DNA of 64,000 nucleotides from positions 124,001 to 188,000 of the forward strand of contig NZ_BAXB01000005.1 in the NCBI RefSeq assembly GCF_000698145.1, written 5' to 3'. Source of the DNA: Geomicrobium sp. JCM 19039. Lineage in GTDB: Bacteria > Bacillota > Bacilli > Bacillales > Marinococcaceae. Position 1 is the first letter of the stretch; every line of letters starts with the position of its first letter. The position numbers were made by a program, and so were the translations under genes. The notes under the pieces were generated by a model, which was not told the origin of the DNA, did not search any database, and was given only the letters and a program-made list of their open reading frames with translations. Shown here piece after piece: positions 16,422-25,893 of this stretch.

Positions 16422-17234
16422 GTGAGTGAAGAAGTGTGGCTAGCGTTTCTACTAACGTTGTTTGCAGGTCTTTCTACTGGCATTGGTAGTTTTATTGCAT
16501 TCTTTACTTCGACACAAACACCAAGTTTTTATCTTGGGCATTAGGGTTTTCAGCAGGGGTGATGATTTATGTATCATTTATGGAGATTATACCAAAAGCT
16601 CATGAAGCGCTGACGGCGAGTACGACTGGAGAGACAGGCAGCTGGCTCACTGCCGGTGGTTTTTTTGCTGGCATACTCATGATTGCGATCATTGACCGGT
16701 GTGTGCCAGATGAGAAGAATCCGCATGAAGTTAAAAAGGTCGAGGAGATGAATGCGCCGAGAGCTCGTGTACTGCGGGACAACCCAGAACTTCTGAAAAT
16801 GGGGACGTTAACCGCTTTAGCGATCGCTATTCATAACTTCCCCGAAGCGTCGCCACGTTCGCTTCTGCTGTGCATGATCCATCGCTCGGGGTCGCGATTG
16901 CCATTGCCGTCGCCATCCATAACATCCCGGAAGGGATTGCTGTTAGTGTGCCGGTCTACTATGCAACCGGCAGTCGTTGGCAAGCGTTTAAGTTATCATT
17001 CATGTCAGGGTTAGCAGAGCCTTTAGGGGCCGTCGTTGCCTTTTTATTTCTCATGCCGTACTTGAATGAGATGTCATTTGGATTCGTATTTGCGTCAGTT
17101 GCTGGCATTATGGTTTTTATTTCCTTAGATGAGCTATTACCAGCTGCGAGAAAATACGATGATGGTCACATGATATATACGGTGTAGTACTCGGTATGGC
17201 GGTTATGGCGACGAGTTTGATTTTGTTTCTATAA
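16422..17234 (+). CDS. zupT: Zinc transporter ZupT, ZIP family (read broken by three frameshifts)
   Basis: About 270 residues of a ZIP-family metal importer. The start is GTG 16422, a few bases after AAAAGGGGAG. The protein must be joined across three single-base breaks (near 16512, 16845 and 17180): MSEEVWLAFLLTLFAGLSTG, then SWALGFSAGVMIYVSFMEI, then HNFPEG and AVAIHNIPEGIAVSVPVYY, and finally GVVLGMAVMATSLILFL. The paired metal-binding motifs HNFPEG and HNIPEG in helices IV and V are diagnostic of ZupT. It imports Zn and possibly other divalent metals across the cytoplasmic membrane. The breaks look like read errors rather than decay because every segment stays conserved. Confidence 0.88.
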
Positions 17235-17243
17235 GATAAACCA

Positions 17244-17750
17244 TCTATCTAAGTTGAACGAAAGAATTTCTTTACGAACGAATGGTAGACCAACCGTTAA
17301 AGCCTAAAGTTTAACGACTTTGAAGATCGATCTTAATCGTTCACAATAAACGTAGCAATGATGGGTATCTACTGTATTGACCACCAAAGTGTACCGATAG
17401 AGTTGAATGCAAATGTTGAGCAACCCCAATTCAACAACGTCGCCTATCCCGTCCCGTTGATTGGAACGAAAGGCGGTGACGCCTGTAGAAATTGGGCCGA
17501 GACGAGAACACGCAGGTCGTTAGACCGAGGAAGCTCGGCCGGTCTCCGCGGTAAAGTAGACACAGCGAACACAAGCGGCAGCGCAGGGTGAGGTGATGTC
17601 GCACTTATACTCTGGAGTGTCAAGAAAACACGGTGGCTGTCTTTAGGCCGCCGATGTTGCCCTTATACTCTGGACTACAAGCATACGCCTGCAGTGGAAA
17701 GCAACAACAAACTGTGCAATTAGGAAAATGTTAAGTTCATCCTATATAGA
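17244..17750. repeat. Miniature repeat element, core type A, copy 1
   Basis: The element begins TCTATCTAAGTTGAACG and ends AAGTTCATCCTATATAGA, which form imperfect terminal inverted repeats. Its first 200 bases and last 120 bases closely match copy 3 at 28229-28610; the middle has an extra segment of about 100 bases with a repeated phrase (TTATACTCTGGA occurs twice, near 17604 and 17663). The GC-rich core contains nested palindromes around GGCGGTGACGCCTG and CTCGGCCGG. No coding potential was accepted. It fills the gap between zupT and the zinc-ribbon gene. This is probably a non-autonomous mobile element of the MITE type. Confidence 0.65.
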
Positions 17751-17793
17751 ACAACGAAAAAGCGTCCCGAGATGGGACACTTTTTCGTTGTTC
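17749..17793. terminator. Bidirectional terminator at the end of repeat copy 1
   Basis: GAACAACGAAAAAG(C)GTCCC pairs with GGGAC(A)CTTTTTCGTTGTTC around a short loop, a near-perfect 20-bp stem with T-tracts on both strands inside the stem. It separates the repeat from the minus-strand gene ending at 17798. Confidence 0.7.
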
Positions 17794-17797
17794 ATAA

Positions 17798-17950
17798 TCA
17801 CCCTTTACGAAAAGCTCTTCGTTCCGCGTACTCCAAGCACTTTTCACAAACGGAGATCTTTTCATTTTCCAGTGTGTAGTACGGTTTCATGTGCCCTTGG
17901 CTACTCTTGCAAAAGAAGCAGCTCTTCTTTTTGAACCAACGTTTGAACAT
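17798..17950 (-). CDS. Small zinc-ribbon-like protein, 50 aa
   Basis: ATG 17950 lies behind GAGGAGC. The product starts MFKRWFKKKSCFFCKSSQGHM and contains a second pair in VCEKCLEY, so two CxxC pairs 23 residues apart form a probable single zinc ribbon. It is strongly basic at both ends. Such proteins are often nucleic-acid or ribosome associated, but no function can be assigned. It lies 37 bp downstream of the aldehyde dehydrogenase gene in the same direction and may be cotranscribed with it. Confidence 0.7.
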   Translation of the reverse strand: MFKRWFKKKSCFFCKSSQGHMKPYYTLENEKISVCEKCLEYAERRAFRKG

Positions 17951-17987
17951 ATTTGGTGCTCCTCATGCGTGTTGTGTCTTTGATCGG

Positions 17988-19414
17988 TTATGAGGACATC
18001 CCGACGACAGATTTAATCTCAAGGTATTCCTCAATGCCGTAGTCTCCCCATTCTCTACCTATACCCGACTGTTTGTAACCACCAAACGGTGCGGAGAAGT
18101 CGGCAGGAGGTGTGTTGATTGAGATTCTGCCTGCTCGGATGGAAGATGCGACATATTCCACCGTTTTTGGATCATCTCCAACAACATAACCTGCGAGACC
18201 ATAAATCGTATCATTCGCAATTCGAATGGCGTCCTCGAGGTCATCATACGTAATAATCGACATGACCGGACCGAAGATTTCTTCTCTTGCAATAACCATG
18301 TCATTGTTGACGTTCGTAAACACGGTTGGTTTTACATAATATCCTTTTTCTAACCCTTCAGGTTTACCTGTACCTCCAACAAGTAACGTTGCGCCTTCCT
18401 CCTCGCCTTTCTTAATGTACTCTTGGACGCGGTCGTATTGCTTTTCGGCGACGAGAGGGCCATAAAATGTATTCTCATCCCGAGGATCACCTACAGGGAA
18501 CTTCGGAAGCACCTCTTTAACTGCTTCGACAAATTCGTCGTGTTTTGTTTTGGATACGAGCGTTCGAGTTGCGGCTGTACACACTTGTCCGGAATTGGCT
18601 AAGACGTTTGAAACAGCGATTTTTGCTGCTTTCTTCACGTCATAATCATCTAGAACAATTAACGGCGATTTGCCACCGAGTTCAAGTGCACACGTTTTAC
18701 CGTTTTGGCAGCGTTTTCACTAATCTTCTGTCCGACAGCACCAGACCCTGTAAAGGAAACAAAATCAATGTCTGGGTGAGAGCTGATTGCATCCCCGACG
18801 GTTTCACCTGATCCATTTACGAGGTTGAATACTCCTTTAGGCACGCCTGCCGCTTCGAATACTTCAGCAAGAATGATCGCTGCATACGGTGTGAGCTCAG
18901 ATGGTTTTAACACAACTGGACTTCCGGCAGCAAAGGCACTGGCAAGTTTCGTCGATGTTTGGTTTGTTGGGAAGTTCCAAGGGGTAATGAGTCCGCTCAC
19001 ACCGATCGATTCTTTCCGGATAAGCGTCGACCCACGGTTTTCCGTAAATTCGAATGTGTCTAGTTGCTTTGCTGCTTCTTTAAAATGAGAGAGTCCCATA
19101 TTGTAATGGACTTTGTGGCTCATTTTTACAGGGGCTCCGAGCTCTTGTGTAATCATTTCGACAAAGTCATCTTTTCGTTTCTCATATTCTTCAGCAATCC
19201 GATGTAGCAGGTCAATGCGGTCGGATTTAGATGTTTGTGAGAAATGTGGAAAAGCAGCTCGTGCCGCTTTCACTGCGCGGTCAACGTCTTCTTTCGTGCC
19301 GTTACTAATAGTACCAATCACTTCTTCTGTAGCAGGATTAATCACTTCGATAGTATCTTTGCCCGAAGATTCTGTCCATTCTCCGTTAATGTAATGCAAA
19401 AGATCGGATCTCAT
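17988..19414 (-). CDS. NAD(P)-dependent aldehyde dehydrogenase (frameshifted read)
   Basis: About 475 residues of the ALDH superfamily, starting at ATG 19414 behind AAAGGAGC. Clear motifs are [21 protein letters not shown] (cofactor binding), [17 protein letters not shown], the catalytic Glu in ELGGKSP, the nucleophile Cys in [11 protein letters not shown], and the C-terminal [14 protein letters not shown]. The frame breaks near 18690, where [19 protein letters not shown] is interrupted by one missing G. Substrate range is open; closest in style to the DhaS/YcbD-like aldehyde dehydrogenases of bacilli. It oxidises aldehydes to acids in the cytosol. Confidence 0.92.
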
Positions 19415-19555
19415 GAATTATCGCTCCTTTTAGTAAGTGCATTTTGATTACGGCGAAGCGTGTAATCTATACCCTTATCATACTGGATATAAACAAGTTT
19501 CAAAAGCAAGACTTTTGGGAATTGATTTCCATACGATGTGAAAGGTGTGTATACG

Positions 19556-20362
19556 ATGAGTCATTTCATTGAAGTCGGAGAGAAAACAAACGTGTTTGTA
19601 GAAGATATTGGTAGAGGCAAGCCGGTCGTCTTTTTGCACGGTTGGCCTGTGAACCATAAGATGTTTGAACATCAAATGTCTGTGCTGCCTGAGAAAGGGT
19701 TTCGCTTCATCGGTATCGACCTTAGAGGATACGGAAATTCAGATAAACCATCACACGGGTACGATTATGATACGATGGCAGACGATGTTCGAAAAGTCAT
19801 TGATCAATTAAAACTTGAAGACGCTGTGCTTGCTGGCTTTTCAATGGGGGGAGCGATCGCGGTAAGGTATATGGCACGTCATGAAGGAAAAGGCATTTCG
19901 AAGTTGGCCCTTCTTGGTGCCGCCGCCCCAGTGTTTACCGAAAGAGATGACTTTGCACATGGCATTCCGAAAGACAATGTGAACGGATTAATCGATGGAG
20001 CCTATGCGGACCGAGCGAACATGCTCGTTGATTTCGGAAGTCTATTCTTTGGGAAAGACCCGAGTGAAGCGTACAATCGCTGGTTTCACGGTCTCGCTAT
20101 GGAAGCAGGACCACACGCAACAATTCTTTCCGCACGGACGCTGAGGGACGCAGACTTGCGTGATGATCTCTCATCCATACACGTACCGACAGCGATATTG
20201 CATGGAAGAAATGATGAGGTTTGCCCGTTTGAGCTCGCTGAAATTCTTGAGCATGGCATTGAAAAAAGCACCTTGATTCCATTTGAAGAAAGTGGACACA
20301 GTCTTTTCCATGATGAGCGGGAAAAATTCAACGATGAGCTCGTTCGATTTATATCTGAATAA
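19556..20362 (+). CDS. Alpha/beta hydrolase, chloroperoxidase-like
   Basis: A 268-residue hydrolase. ATG 19556 is preferred because GAAAGGTG lies just upstream; the in-frame GTG at 19538 overlaps that site. Features are HGWPVNHKMFEHQ with the oxyanion region, GIDLRGYGNSDKP, the nucleophile elbow GFSMGG, the acid in HGRNDEVCP and the catalytic His in SGHSLFHDE. It belongs to the family of cofactor-free haloperoxidase-like esterases such as B. subtilis YdjP. The substrate is unknown. A strong terminator follows four bases after the stop. Confidence 0.9.
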   Translation: MSHFIEVGEKTNVFVEDIGRGKPVVFLHGWPVNHKMFEHQMSVLPEKGFRFIGIDLRGYGNSDKPSHGYDYDTMADDVRKVIDQLKLEDAVLAGFSMGGAIAVRYMARHEGKGISKLALLGAAAPVFTERDDFAHGIPKDNVNGLIDGAYADRANMLVDFGSLFFGKDPSEAYNRWFHGLAMEAGPHATILSARTLRDADLRDDLSSIHVPTAILHGRNDEVCPFELAEILEHGIEKSTLIPFEESGHSLFHDEREKFNDELVRFISE

Positions 20363-20366
20363 AGTA

Positions 20367-20405
20367 AAAAGCCAGCTTCTATTTTTAGAAGCTGGCTTTT
20401 TTTTA
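20367..20405 (+). terminator. Intrinsic terminator after the alpha/beta hydrolase gene
   Basis: A 14-bp perfect stem (AAAAGCCAGCTTCT and complement) with a short T-rich loop is followed by a run of eight T's beginning in the stem. Confidence 0.92.
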
Positions 20406-20532
20406 TGTGCTATTTAGTGGGATATATTCCGAAAATTAGGGAGTTATAATGAGTTATATCTAACGTTTATCTTCTCTCAATAAATGGATAGTACTATTAG
20501 GTAGTTATTTTTTTAGAATAGTAAATTGACAA

Positions 20533-20561
20533 TTGACATTTTCCTTTATCCCAATCATGAT
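20533..20561 (+). promoter_or_regulatory. Possible sigma-A promoter for the AbgT-family gene
   Basis: A perfect TTGACA at 20533-20538 is followed 17 bp later by CATGAT (20556-20561). It lies about 100 bp before the start codon at 20664. The -10 box is weak. Nothing else was seen in the gap 20406-20663. Confidence 0.4.
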
Positions 20562-20663
20562 TATGATAAAACATCCAGCAAAAAACGAACTACGAAAATA
20601 GTGGGAATTCTTTTGCTATGTAAGAATTGTCAAGGCTAGGATAGAAAGAGGTAAGAAAGCATC

Positions 20664-22211
20664 ATGAATGAAGAACACAACAAGCAGAAAAAAAGAGGAT
20701 TGTTTCAACGTTTTCTTGATACGGTAGAGAAAACCGGCAACAGTCTTCCACATCCTATAACACTGTTTGCAATTTTGGCAGGTATCGTTGTGATCAGCTC
20801 GTTAATTGTGTCAAGTTTTGATGTGTCCGTTGACGACCCAGCGGAACCTGGTGAGACAATTGAAGTACAAAACCTTCTATCAGGCGAGGGTATTTCTTAT
20901 ATGTTTGAAAGCATGGTTGATAACTTTATCAACTTTGCTCCTCTTGGCGTTGTACTCGCAACAATGATTGGAATTGGTGTGTGTGAACGAACAGGTTTAA
21001 TTAGCGCTGGCTTAAAAGCATTTGTCTTATCTATCCCCAACCGCATGATTACGGCGGGACTATTATTTGCAGCGATTATGTCAAGTGTGGCAACGGATGC
21101 AGGGTATGTAGTGTTGCCACCACTTGGGGCTGTCATTTACGCGGCACTTGGTAGACACCCTATTGCTGGGCTCGCCACTGCATTCGCCGGAGTTTCAGGG
21201 GGATTTAGTGCGAACCTTCTACTTACGTCCATCGACCCTATGCTTGGAGAAATGACAATTCGAGCAGCTGCGACCATTGATCCGTCTTATGCTGAGGGAA
21301 TGAACGTAGCGATGAACTGGTGGTTTATTATTGCCTCAACGATCTTACTTACGATTGTTGGAACGTTTGTCTCAGAAAAGATTGTTGAACCGCGGTTAGG
21401 TGAATATAAAGGGGACTATACGGGTAGTCTTGAGCCACTTAAATCAGTAGAGAAAAAAGGGTTAGTGTATGCAGCGGTTTCTGTATTTTTATCTGCAGGT
21501 CTGCTTAGCTTGCTCGTCGTTCCTGAATGGGGGCCTATGCGCGGAGACAATCCAGAGATGCCGATTGTGATGTCGCCATTTATGGATTCGCTTGTCGCCA
21601 TGATTATGATTTTGTTTCTCATTCCTGGCATCGTTTATGGAATTGTGACCAAGGAAATCCAAAGCGATAAAGACGTCGCAAAACAGATGTCGGATACGAT
21701 GGCTTCAATGGGTATGTTTATCGTCCTTGCGTTTACAGCAGGTCAATTCGTCGCATATTTTAATGAGTCCAACCTAGATGTTGTGATGGGGATTTACGGT
21801 GGAGAATTGCTCACTTCATTGAATATCGATGGGCTTCCAGTCGTTATTGGTTTTATCCTTATTACAGCAACCTTAAACATGTTTATCGGTTCTGCTTCAG
21901 CAAAATGGGCGATGATGGCTCCGATCTTTGTACCTATTATGATGCAAACAGGGTATTCACCTGAACTTGCACAAGCTGTGTATCGTGTATCGGATTCAGC
22001 GACAAACATGATGACGCCATTGCTTCCTTACTTCGCAATGATTATTGCGTTTGCACAGAAGTACGATAAGCGGATGGGGATTGGTACGCTCATTTCTACC
22101 ATGTTCCCATTCTCAATCTTCTTCTTGCTATCATGGTCAGTGATGTTAATTATTTGGATGTTCTTAGGCGTTGAACTTGGACCGAACGCACCAATTTATT
22201 ACGAACCATAA
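20664..22211 (+). CDS. AbgT family transporter
   Basis: A 515-residue integral membrane protein with about 11-13 hydrophobic helices; ATG 20664 follows AAAGAGG. The N-terminal FLDTVEKTGNSLPHPITLFAILA, the ATDAGYVVLPPLGAVIY segment, GVSGGFSANLLLTSIDPMLGEMT and the C-terminal FIGSASAKWAMMAPIFVPIMM plus SDSATNMMTPLLPYF are characteristic of the AbgT family. E. coli AbgT imports p-aminobenzoyl-glutamate, while other members export sulfonamides. Which direction applies here cannot be said. The gene is single and is followed by topB in the same direction after 125 bp. Confidence 0.93.
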   Translation: MNEEHNKQKKRGLFQRFLDTVEKTGNSLPHPITLFAILAGIVVISSLIVSSFDVSVDDPAEPGETIEVQNLLSGEGISYMFESMVDNFINFAPLGVVLATMIGIGVCERTGLISAGLKAFVLSIPNRMITAGLLFAAIMSSVATDAGYVVLPPLGAVIYAALGRHPIAGLATAFAGVSGGFSANLLLTSIDPMLGEMTIRAAATIDPSYAEGMNVAMNWWFIIASTILLTIVGTFVSEKIVEPRLGEYKGDYTGSLEPLKSVEKKGLVYAAVSVFLSAGLLSLLVVPEWGPMRGDNPEMPIVMSPFMDSLVAMIMILFLIPGIVYGIVTKEIQSDKDVAKQMSDTMASMGMFIVLAFTAGQFVAYFNESNLDVVMGIYGGELLTSLNIDGLPVVIGFILITATLNMFIGSASAKWAMMAPIFVPIMMQTGYSPELAQAVYRVSDSATNMMTPLLPYFAMIIAFAQKYDKRMGIGTLISTMFPFSIFFLLSWSVMLIIWMFLGVELGPNAPIYYEP

Positions 22212-22336
22212 AATTAAAGGTATGGAGCCATGTGCTTCATGCCTTTTTATTATATTTTCAGCTAGTCACCACGTGTTAAGGATGCGATAATTGGATAAAG
22301 ATAGGAACGCACAAAGTAGCGGTAGAGGTGAGGAAC

Positions 22337-24456
22337 ATGACAACCGTCATTTTGGCTGAAAAGCCAAGTCAAGCGCGAGACTACGCGTCTGCATTTTCAA
22401 AAACGACGAAAAAGAATGGCTATATTGAAGTGACTGATCCGAATTACTTTAGCGACCGTACTGTCATTACGTGGGGGGTTGGCCACTTGGTCAACTTGGC
22501 TGAACCTCATCATTATAAAAAAGAATGGAAGAAATGGAAGTTGGACGAACTTCCGATTTTACCAGAGCAATTTCAGTTTTTTGTGCCTGCAGATAAAAAA
22601 CAGCAATTTGATACAGTGAAGAAACTACTCGCTGTAGCAACACAAGTGATCATTGCCACAGATGCCGACCGAGAAGGGGAGAACATTGCAAGAAGTATTA
22701 TTGAGAAAGCCCGTGCCTCGCACAAACCGACTCAACGATTGTGGATCAATTCTTTAGAGAAACAAGAAGTACAGCGTGGATTTACGCAGTTGCAGGAAGG
22801 GGACAAATATTTGTCTTTGTACGAAGAAGCAAAAGCACGTCAATTTGGTGATTGGCTTGTTGGAATGAATGCTTCTAGAGCCTACAGCCTTCTGCTACAA
22901 GAACGTGGGCTGTCACAAGCGTTTAGTGTCGGCCGTGTGCAAACACCCACGCTTTGCCTAATTCATCGTCGGGAAGAAGAAATCCGACACTTCAAGCCCG
23001 AGCCTATGTGGAGGTCTACGCCCGTATTCATACGAACGAGGGCTCATTTGAAGCGAAGCACCCGAATCGTTACGGCTCGATGCCTGAAGTAAAGAAAGTA
23101 TTTAATGAAGCAGGCATCCGTGAGGAGGAAGAGGGAACGATTGCTGAAGTGAATCGTGTCGAGAAGCGGGTGAAATCTCCGCGATTGCATAGCTTAAGCA
23201 CACTTCAAACGAAAGCGAACAAAAGATGGAAGCTGAGCCCTTCTCAAGTGCTTCGTACGGTTCAGTCTTTATATGAAAAGAAGCTTGTCACATATCCAAG
23301 AACAGATTCCAACTACATTACGCAACATGAATTCAAGTATTTGAACACAAACTTAACTAAATATAAACAATTGCTTTCTGTACCAGAGTCCACCTCTTCG
23401 CTCATTCAACATGGAAAGCCGGATCGTCGATACGTAAACGATCAAGCGGTGAAAGAGCACTATGCAATTATTCCGACGAAGCGGGTCCCTACACGCCGCC
23501 GCATCGATCAATTGCCAGCGCTTGAGAAGAAGATTTATGACGAAATCTTAACGAACACATTGGCGATGTTTATGCCAGCTCATCAGTTTGAAGAAACCCA
23601 TGTAACAGTTGACATTAAGGGGCTAGAGTTCAAAGCGAAAGGCATCGTTGAACGAGTGAGAGGTTGGAAAGCGTTGCTATTTGAAAAGGGAGAAGACACA
23701 GAGCGTCTTCCGAATGTTCAAGAAGGAGAATCCGTTCATGCACACCTACGCGTACACGAAGATGAGACGAAGCCACCAAAACCTTATACGAATGGACAGC
23801 TCATTAACCTAATGAAAACGGCAGGCCAATCTGTTGAAGATGAGGAACTCAAAGAGGTGTTAAAGAAGACAGCAGGTATTGGCACAGAAGCGACAAGAAG
23901 CAGCATTATCGAAACACTCATTCGAGAAAACTACATTGAAGTCACGAAAAATATCGTTCGTGTGACCCCGAAAGGTCGTATTCTTTGTGAAGCTGTCGAT
24001 GGAACACTGTTATCTAAAGCAGATATGACGGCTGAGTGGGAACAGTTTTTGCTAAGAATTGGGCAAGGGGAGAAATCAAAAGATCAATTTTTAACGAATA
24101 TTGAGCAATTCATTCATCATCTGTTACAAACATCCAAGCAACAAGTCGGCCAGTTACAGCTAGACAGTTCTGTAACGGATCGAGTGAAACCCCCATCAAT
24201 TGCAAATTGCCCTGCATGCGGGGGAGCCATGATCAAAAAGGGTAGAGTATACGGCTGTGACAAATATAAAGAAGGGTGCAAACAAGTGATTCCGATTCGA
24301 ATTGCAGGAAAGACACTCACAGAAAATCAAATTCGGATGTTGTGTACGAAAAGAGAAACGAGAAAAATTAAAGGGTTCGTGAGCAAAAACAAGAAAAAGT
24401 TTTCAGCTGTGCTTACTCTAGATGAGCATGGCAAGATTGCATTCCAATTTGATTGA
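22337..24456 (+). CDS. topB: DNA topoisomerase III (frameshifted read)
   Basis: About 706 residues of a type IA topoisomerase. The start is ATG 22337 behind AGAGGTGAGG. The Toprim domain shows AEKPSQARDYA at the start and TDADREGE near residue 110; the active-site tyrosine lies in TYPRTDSNYI at about residue 320; GIGTEATRSSIIETL follows. The C-terminus has a zinc-ribbon-like CPACGG...CDKYKEGC element and the basic TopB tail. The frame breaks near 23008, where FKPEPYVEVYARIHTNEG loses one base. It unlinks single strands during replication and recombination. Confidence 0.93.
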
Positions 24457-24481
24457 CACAAACAGGTGTTGTTGATATTAT
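24453..24481 (+). promoter_or_regulatory. Sigma-A promoter of the Rrf2 regulator gene
   Basis: TTGACA (24453-24458) and TATTAT (24476-24481) are 17 bp apart, near the consensus. The -35 overlaps the topB stop codon. The putative operator begins at the last bases of the -10 box. Confidence 0.7.
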
Positions 24482-24499
24482 AGACTCATATTATCTATG
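24480..24499 (-). promoter_or_regulatory. Putative Rrf2-type operator, site 1
   Basis: Read on the minus strand, the sequence is ATAGATAATATGAGTCTAT with flanks. It matches site 2 (24944-24964) at 18 of 22 positions in opposite orientation. It overlaps the -10 box and start point of the regulator gene, so it suits autorepression. Confidence 0.55.
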
Positions 24500-24515
24500 T
24501 TAAGGGAGCCGAAAG

Positions 24516-24908
24516 ATGAAACTGTCCAAGGCGACGAATTATGCATTGCACACGATGCTCCATTTAGCTGTTGGCGATGATTCGGGACATACGAGTGTGG
24601 CCAAGCTTGCAGGCCATCAAAACGTCTCAACCACGTATCTATCCAAGATTTTAACAAAACTTGTGAAAGCGAGAATGATTGTTTCTGTTCCAGGTGCAAA
24701 TGGGGGATATAAATTAAAAGCAGGCTGGGAGAAGATTTCCGTATTAGAAATGATTCGTGCGGTAGAGGGATTGCCTGCGATCTTTGATTATTGTGAGACA
24801 CATAACCCAAACTGTGTCATTCAACGGTCCATTGAAGCTGCAGAGGAGAAGTTCTTTGCACAACTAGATGAAACAAGACTCGAAGATTTGGTCTCTCAAG
24901 TCCGATAA
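24516..24908 (+). CDS. Rrf2 family transcriptional regulator
   Basis: A 130-residue winged-helix regulator starting at ATG 24516 behind AAGGGAG. The N-terminus MKLSKATNYALHTMLHLA and the helix-turn-helix VAKLAGHQNVSTTYLSKILTKLVKA are diagnostic of Rrf2 proteins, followed by the wing SVPGANGGYKL. Only two cysteines lie in the sensor loop, C93 and C100 (DYCETHNPNC), rather than the three of Fe-S IscR/NsrR proteins, so a thiol-disulfide or two-Cys sensing mode is possible. Relatives include B. subtilis YwnA-type proteins. The gene has a near-consensus promoter with an operator-like site that recurs in front of the next gene. Confidence 0.9.
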   Translation: MKLSKATNYALHTMLHLAVGDDSGHTSVAKLAGHQNVSTTYLSKILTKLVKARMIVSVPGANGGYKLKAGWEKISVLEMIRAVEGLPAIFDYCETHNPNCVIQRSIEAAEEKFFAQLDETRLEDLVSQVR

Positions 24909-24930
24909 ATGCCACTTTTTAGTGGCATTT
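24907..24930. terminator. Hairpin terminator between regulator and flavoprotein genes
   Basis: AAATGCCACT and AGTGGCATTT form a perfect 10-bp stem with a TTTT loop, overlapping the stop codon of the regulator gene. The T-tract is short, so some read-through is likely. Confidence 0.65.
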
Positions 24931-24943
24931 ATCACGGTTTAAT

Positions 24944-24964
24944 TATAGATAATATAGGTCTTTA
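24944..24964 (+). promoter_or_regulatory. Putative Rrf2-type operator, site 2
   Basis: TATAGATAATATAGGTCTTTA lies 27 bp before the flavoprotein start codon and repeats site 1 in the opposite orientation (shared core ATAGATAATAT, then GTCT after two bases). The A/T-rich TTTATTATAT immediately downstream may contain the -10 box. Confidence 0.55.
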
Positions 24965-24990
24965 TTATATTCATTGGAGAGTGTTAAAAT

Positions 24991-25893
24991 ATGAAAAATG
25001 TTGATGTCATTATTATCGGTGGGGGTGCGTCAGGTTCAGCTGCTGCTTTGACCCTCGGTCGTTCTCGTCAACACGTGTTATTATTTGATAACGATACGAA
25101 CCGGAACCGTGTGACGAGAGAGTCACACAATTTCATTACGAGAGATGGCATGTCCCCGATTGCATTTCGAGAACGAGCGCAGCTTGATGCCCTTGCTTAT
25201 CCGACGGTGAAGAAGATTTCTGCAACTGTAGCAAGCATTGCAAAAATAGGAGGCGGATGTGAAGTCACCACTGGAGAAGGAGAGGTGTTCGTCGCCAAAC
25301 GAATTCTCATCGCGACTGGCGTACAAGAAGTGTTTTCTCACGAGCAAATTCGCACATATTATGGGACGTCCATTTTTGGCTGCCCTTTTTGTGATGGCTA
25401 TGAATTACGTGACCAACCACTTGCTGTGTTTGCAGAGGATGAACCAGCCATTCTCCACTTGACGAAATTGTTGTCAAATTGGTCCGCAGATTTGGTCGTG
25501 TTTACAAATGGTAAACCTGTTGACAAAGAAGCTGTCAAACCGCTAACCGAGCAAGGAATTTCCATTCAAACAAACCCGATTAGCCAACTTCACGGAGAGA
25601 ATGGAAAATTATCATCCGTTGAATTACTAAATGGAGAGCAGGTATTAAGGCGTGGCGGGTTCGTCGTTCCCGAATACGTGCGTGCAGACCCTTTTGCTGA
25701 ACAACTCCAGTTAGAAAAAAATGATCGAGATGAAATTATTACTGATGGATTTGGGAGAACGAACGTACTTGGCGTTCATATTGCTGGTGAGACTGAGAAA
25801 AAAGCATCTTCCTCGCTTCTTATGGCTAGCACTGCCGGCAATATGGCCGCGTCAATGATGGTCATGGATATTGCCAATGAGCGGTTTAGCTAA
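24991..25893 (+). CDS. Thioredoxin-reductase-like FAD-dependent disulfide oxidoreductase
   Basis: A 300-residue flavoprotein with ATG 24991 behind GGAGAG. The FAD-binding GGGASGSAAALTLGRS lies at residues 10-25, the redox motif CPFC at C131-C134 in FGCPFCDGYELRDQP, and the C-terminal FAD motif near GVHIAGETEKKASSSLLMASTAGNMAASMM. GCPFCDGYE is the form found in low-molecular-weight TrxB-like enzymes and in GliT/HlmI-type dithiol oxidases, where no dedicated NADPH motif is conserved. Here the expected NADPH-binding GxGxxA is replaced by AVFAEDEPAILH, so a dithiol oxidase role is plausible (inference). It is probably controlled by the Rrf2 protein encoded just upstream. Confidence 0.85.
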   Translation: MKNVDVIIIGGGASGSAAALTLGRSRQHVLLFDNDTNRNRVTRESHNFITRDGMSPIAFRERAQLDALAYPTVKKISATVASIAKIGGGCEVTTGEGEVFVAKRILIATGVQEVFSHEQIRTYYGTSIFGCPFCDGYELRDQPLAVFAEDEPAILHLTKLLSNWSADLVVFTNGKPVDKEAVKPLTEQGISIQTNPISQLHGENGKLSSVELLNGEQVLRRGGFVVPEYVRADPFAEQLQLEKNDRDEIITDGFGRTNVLGVHIAGETEKKASSSLLMASTAGNMAASMMVMDIANERFS

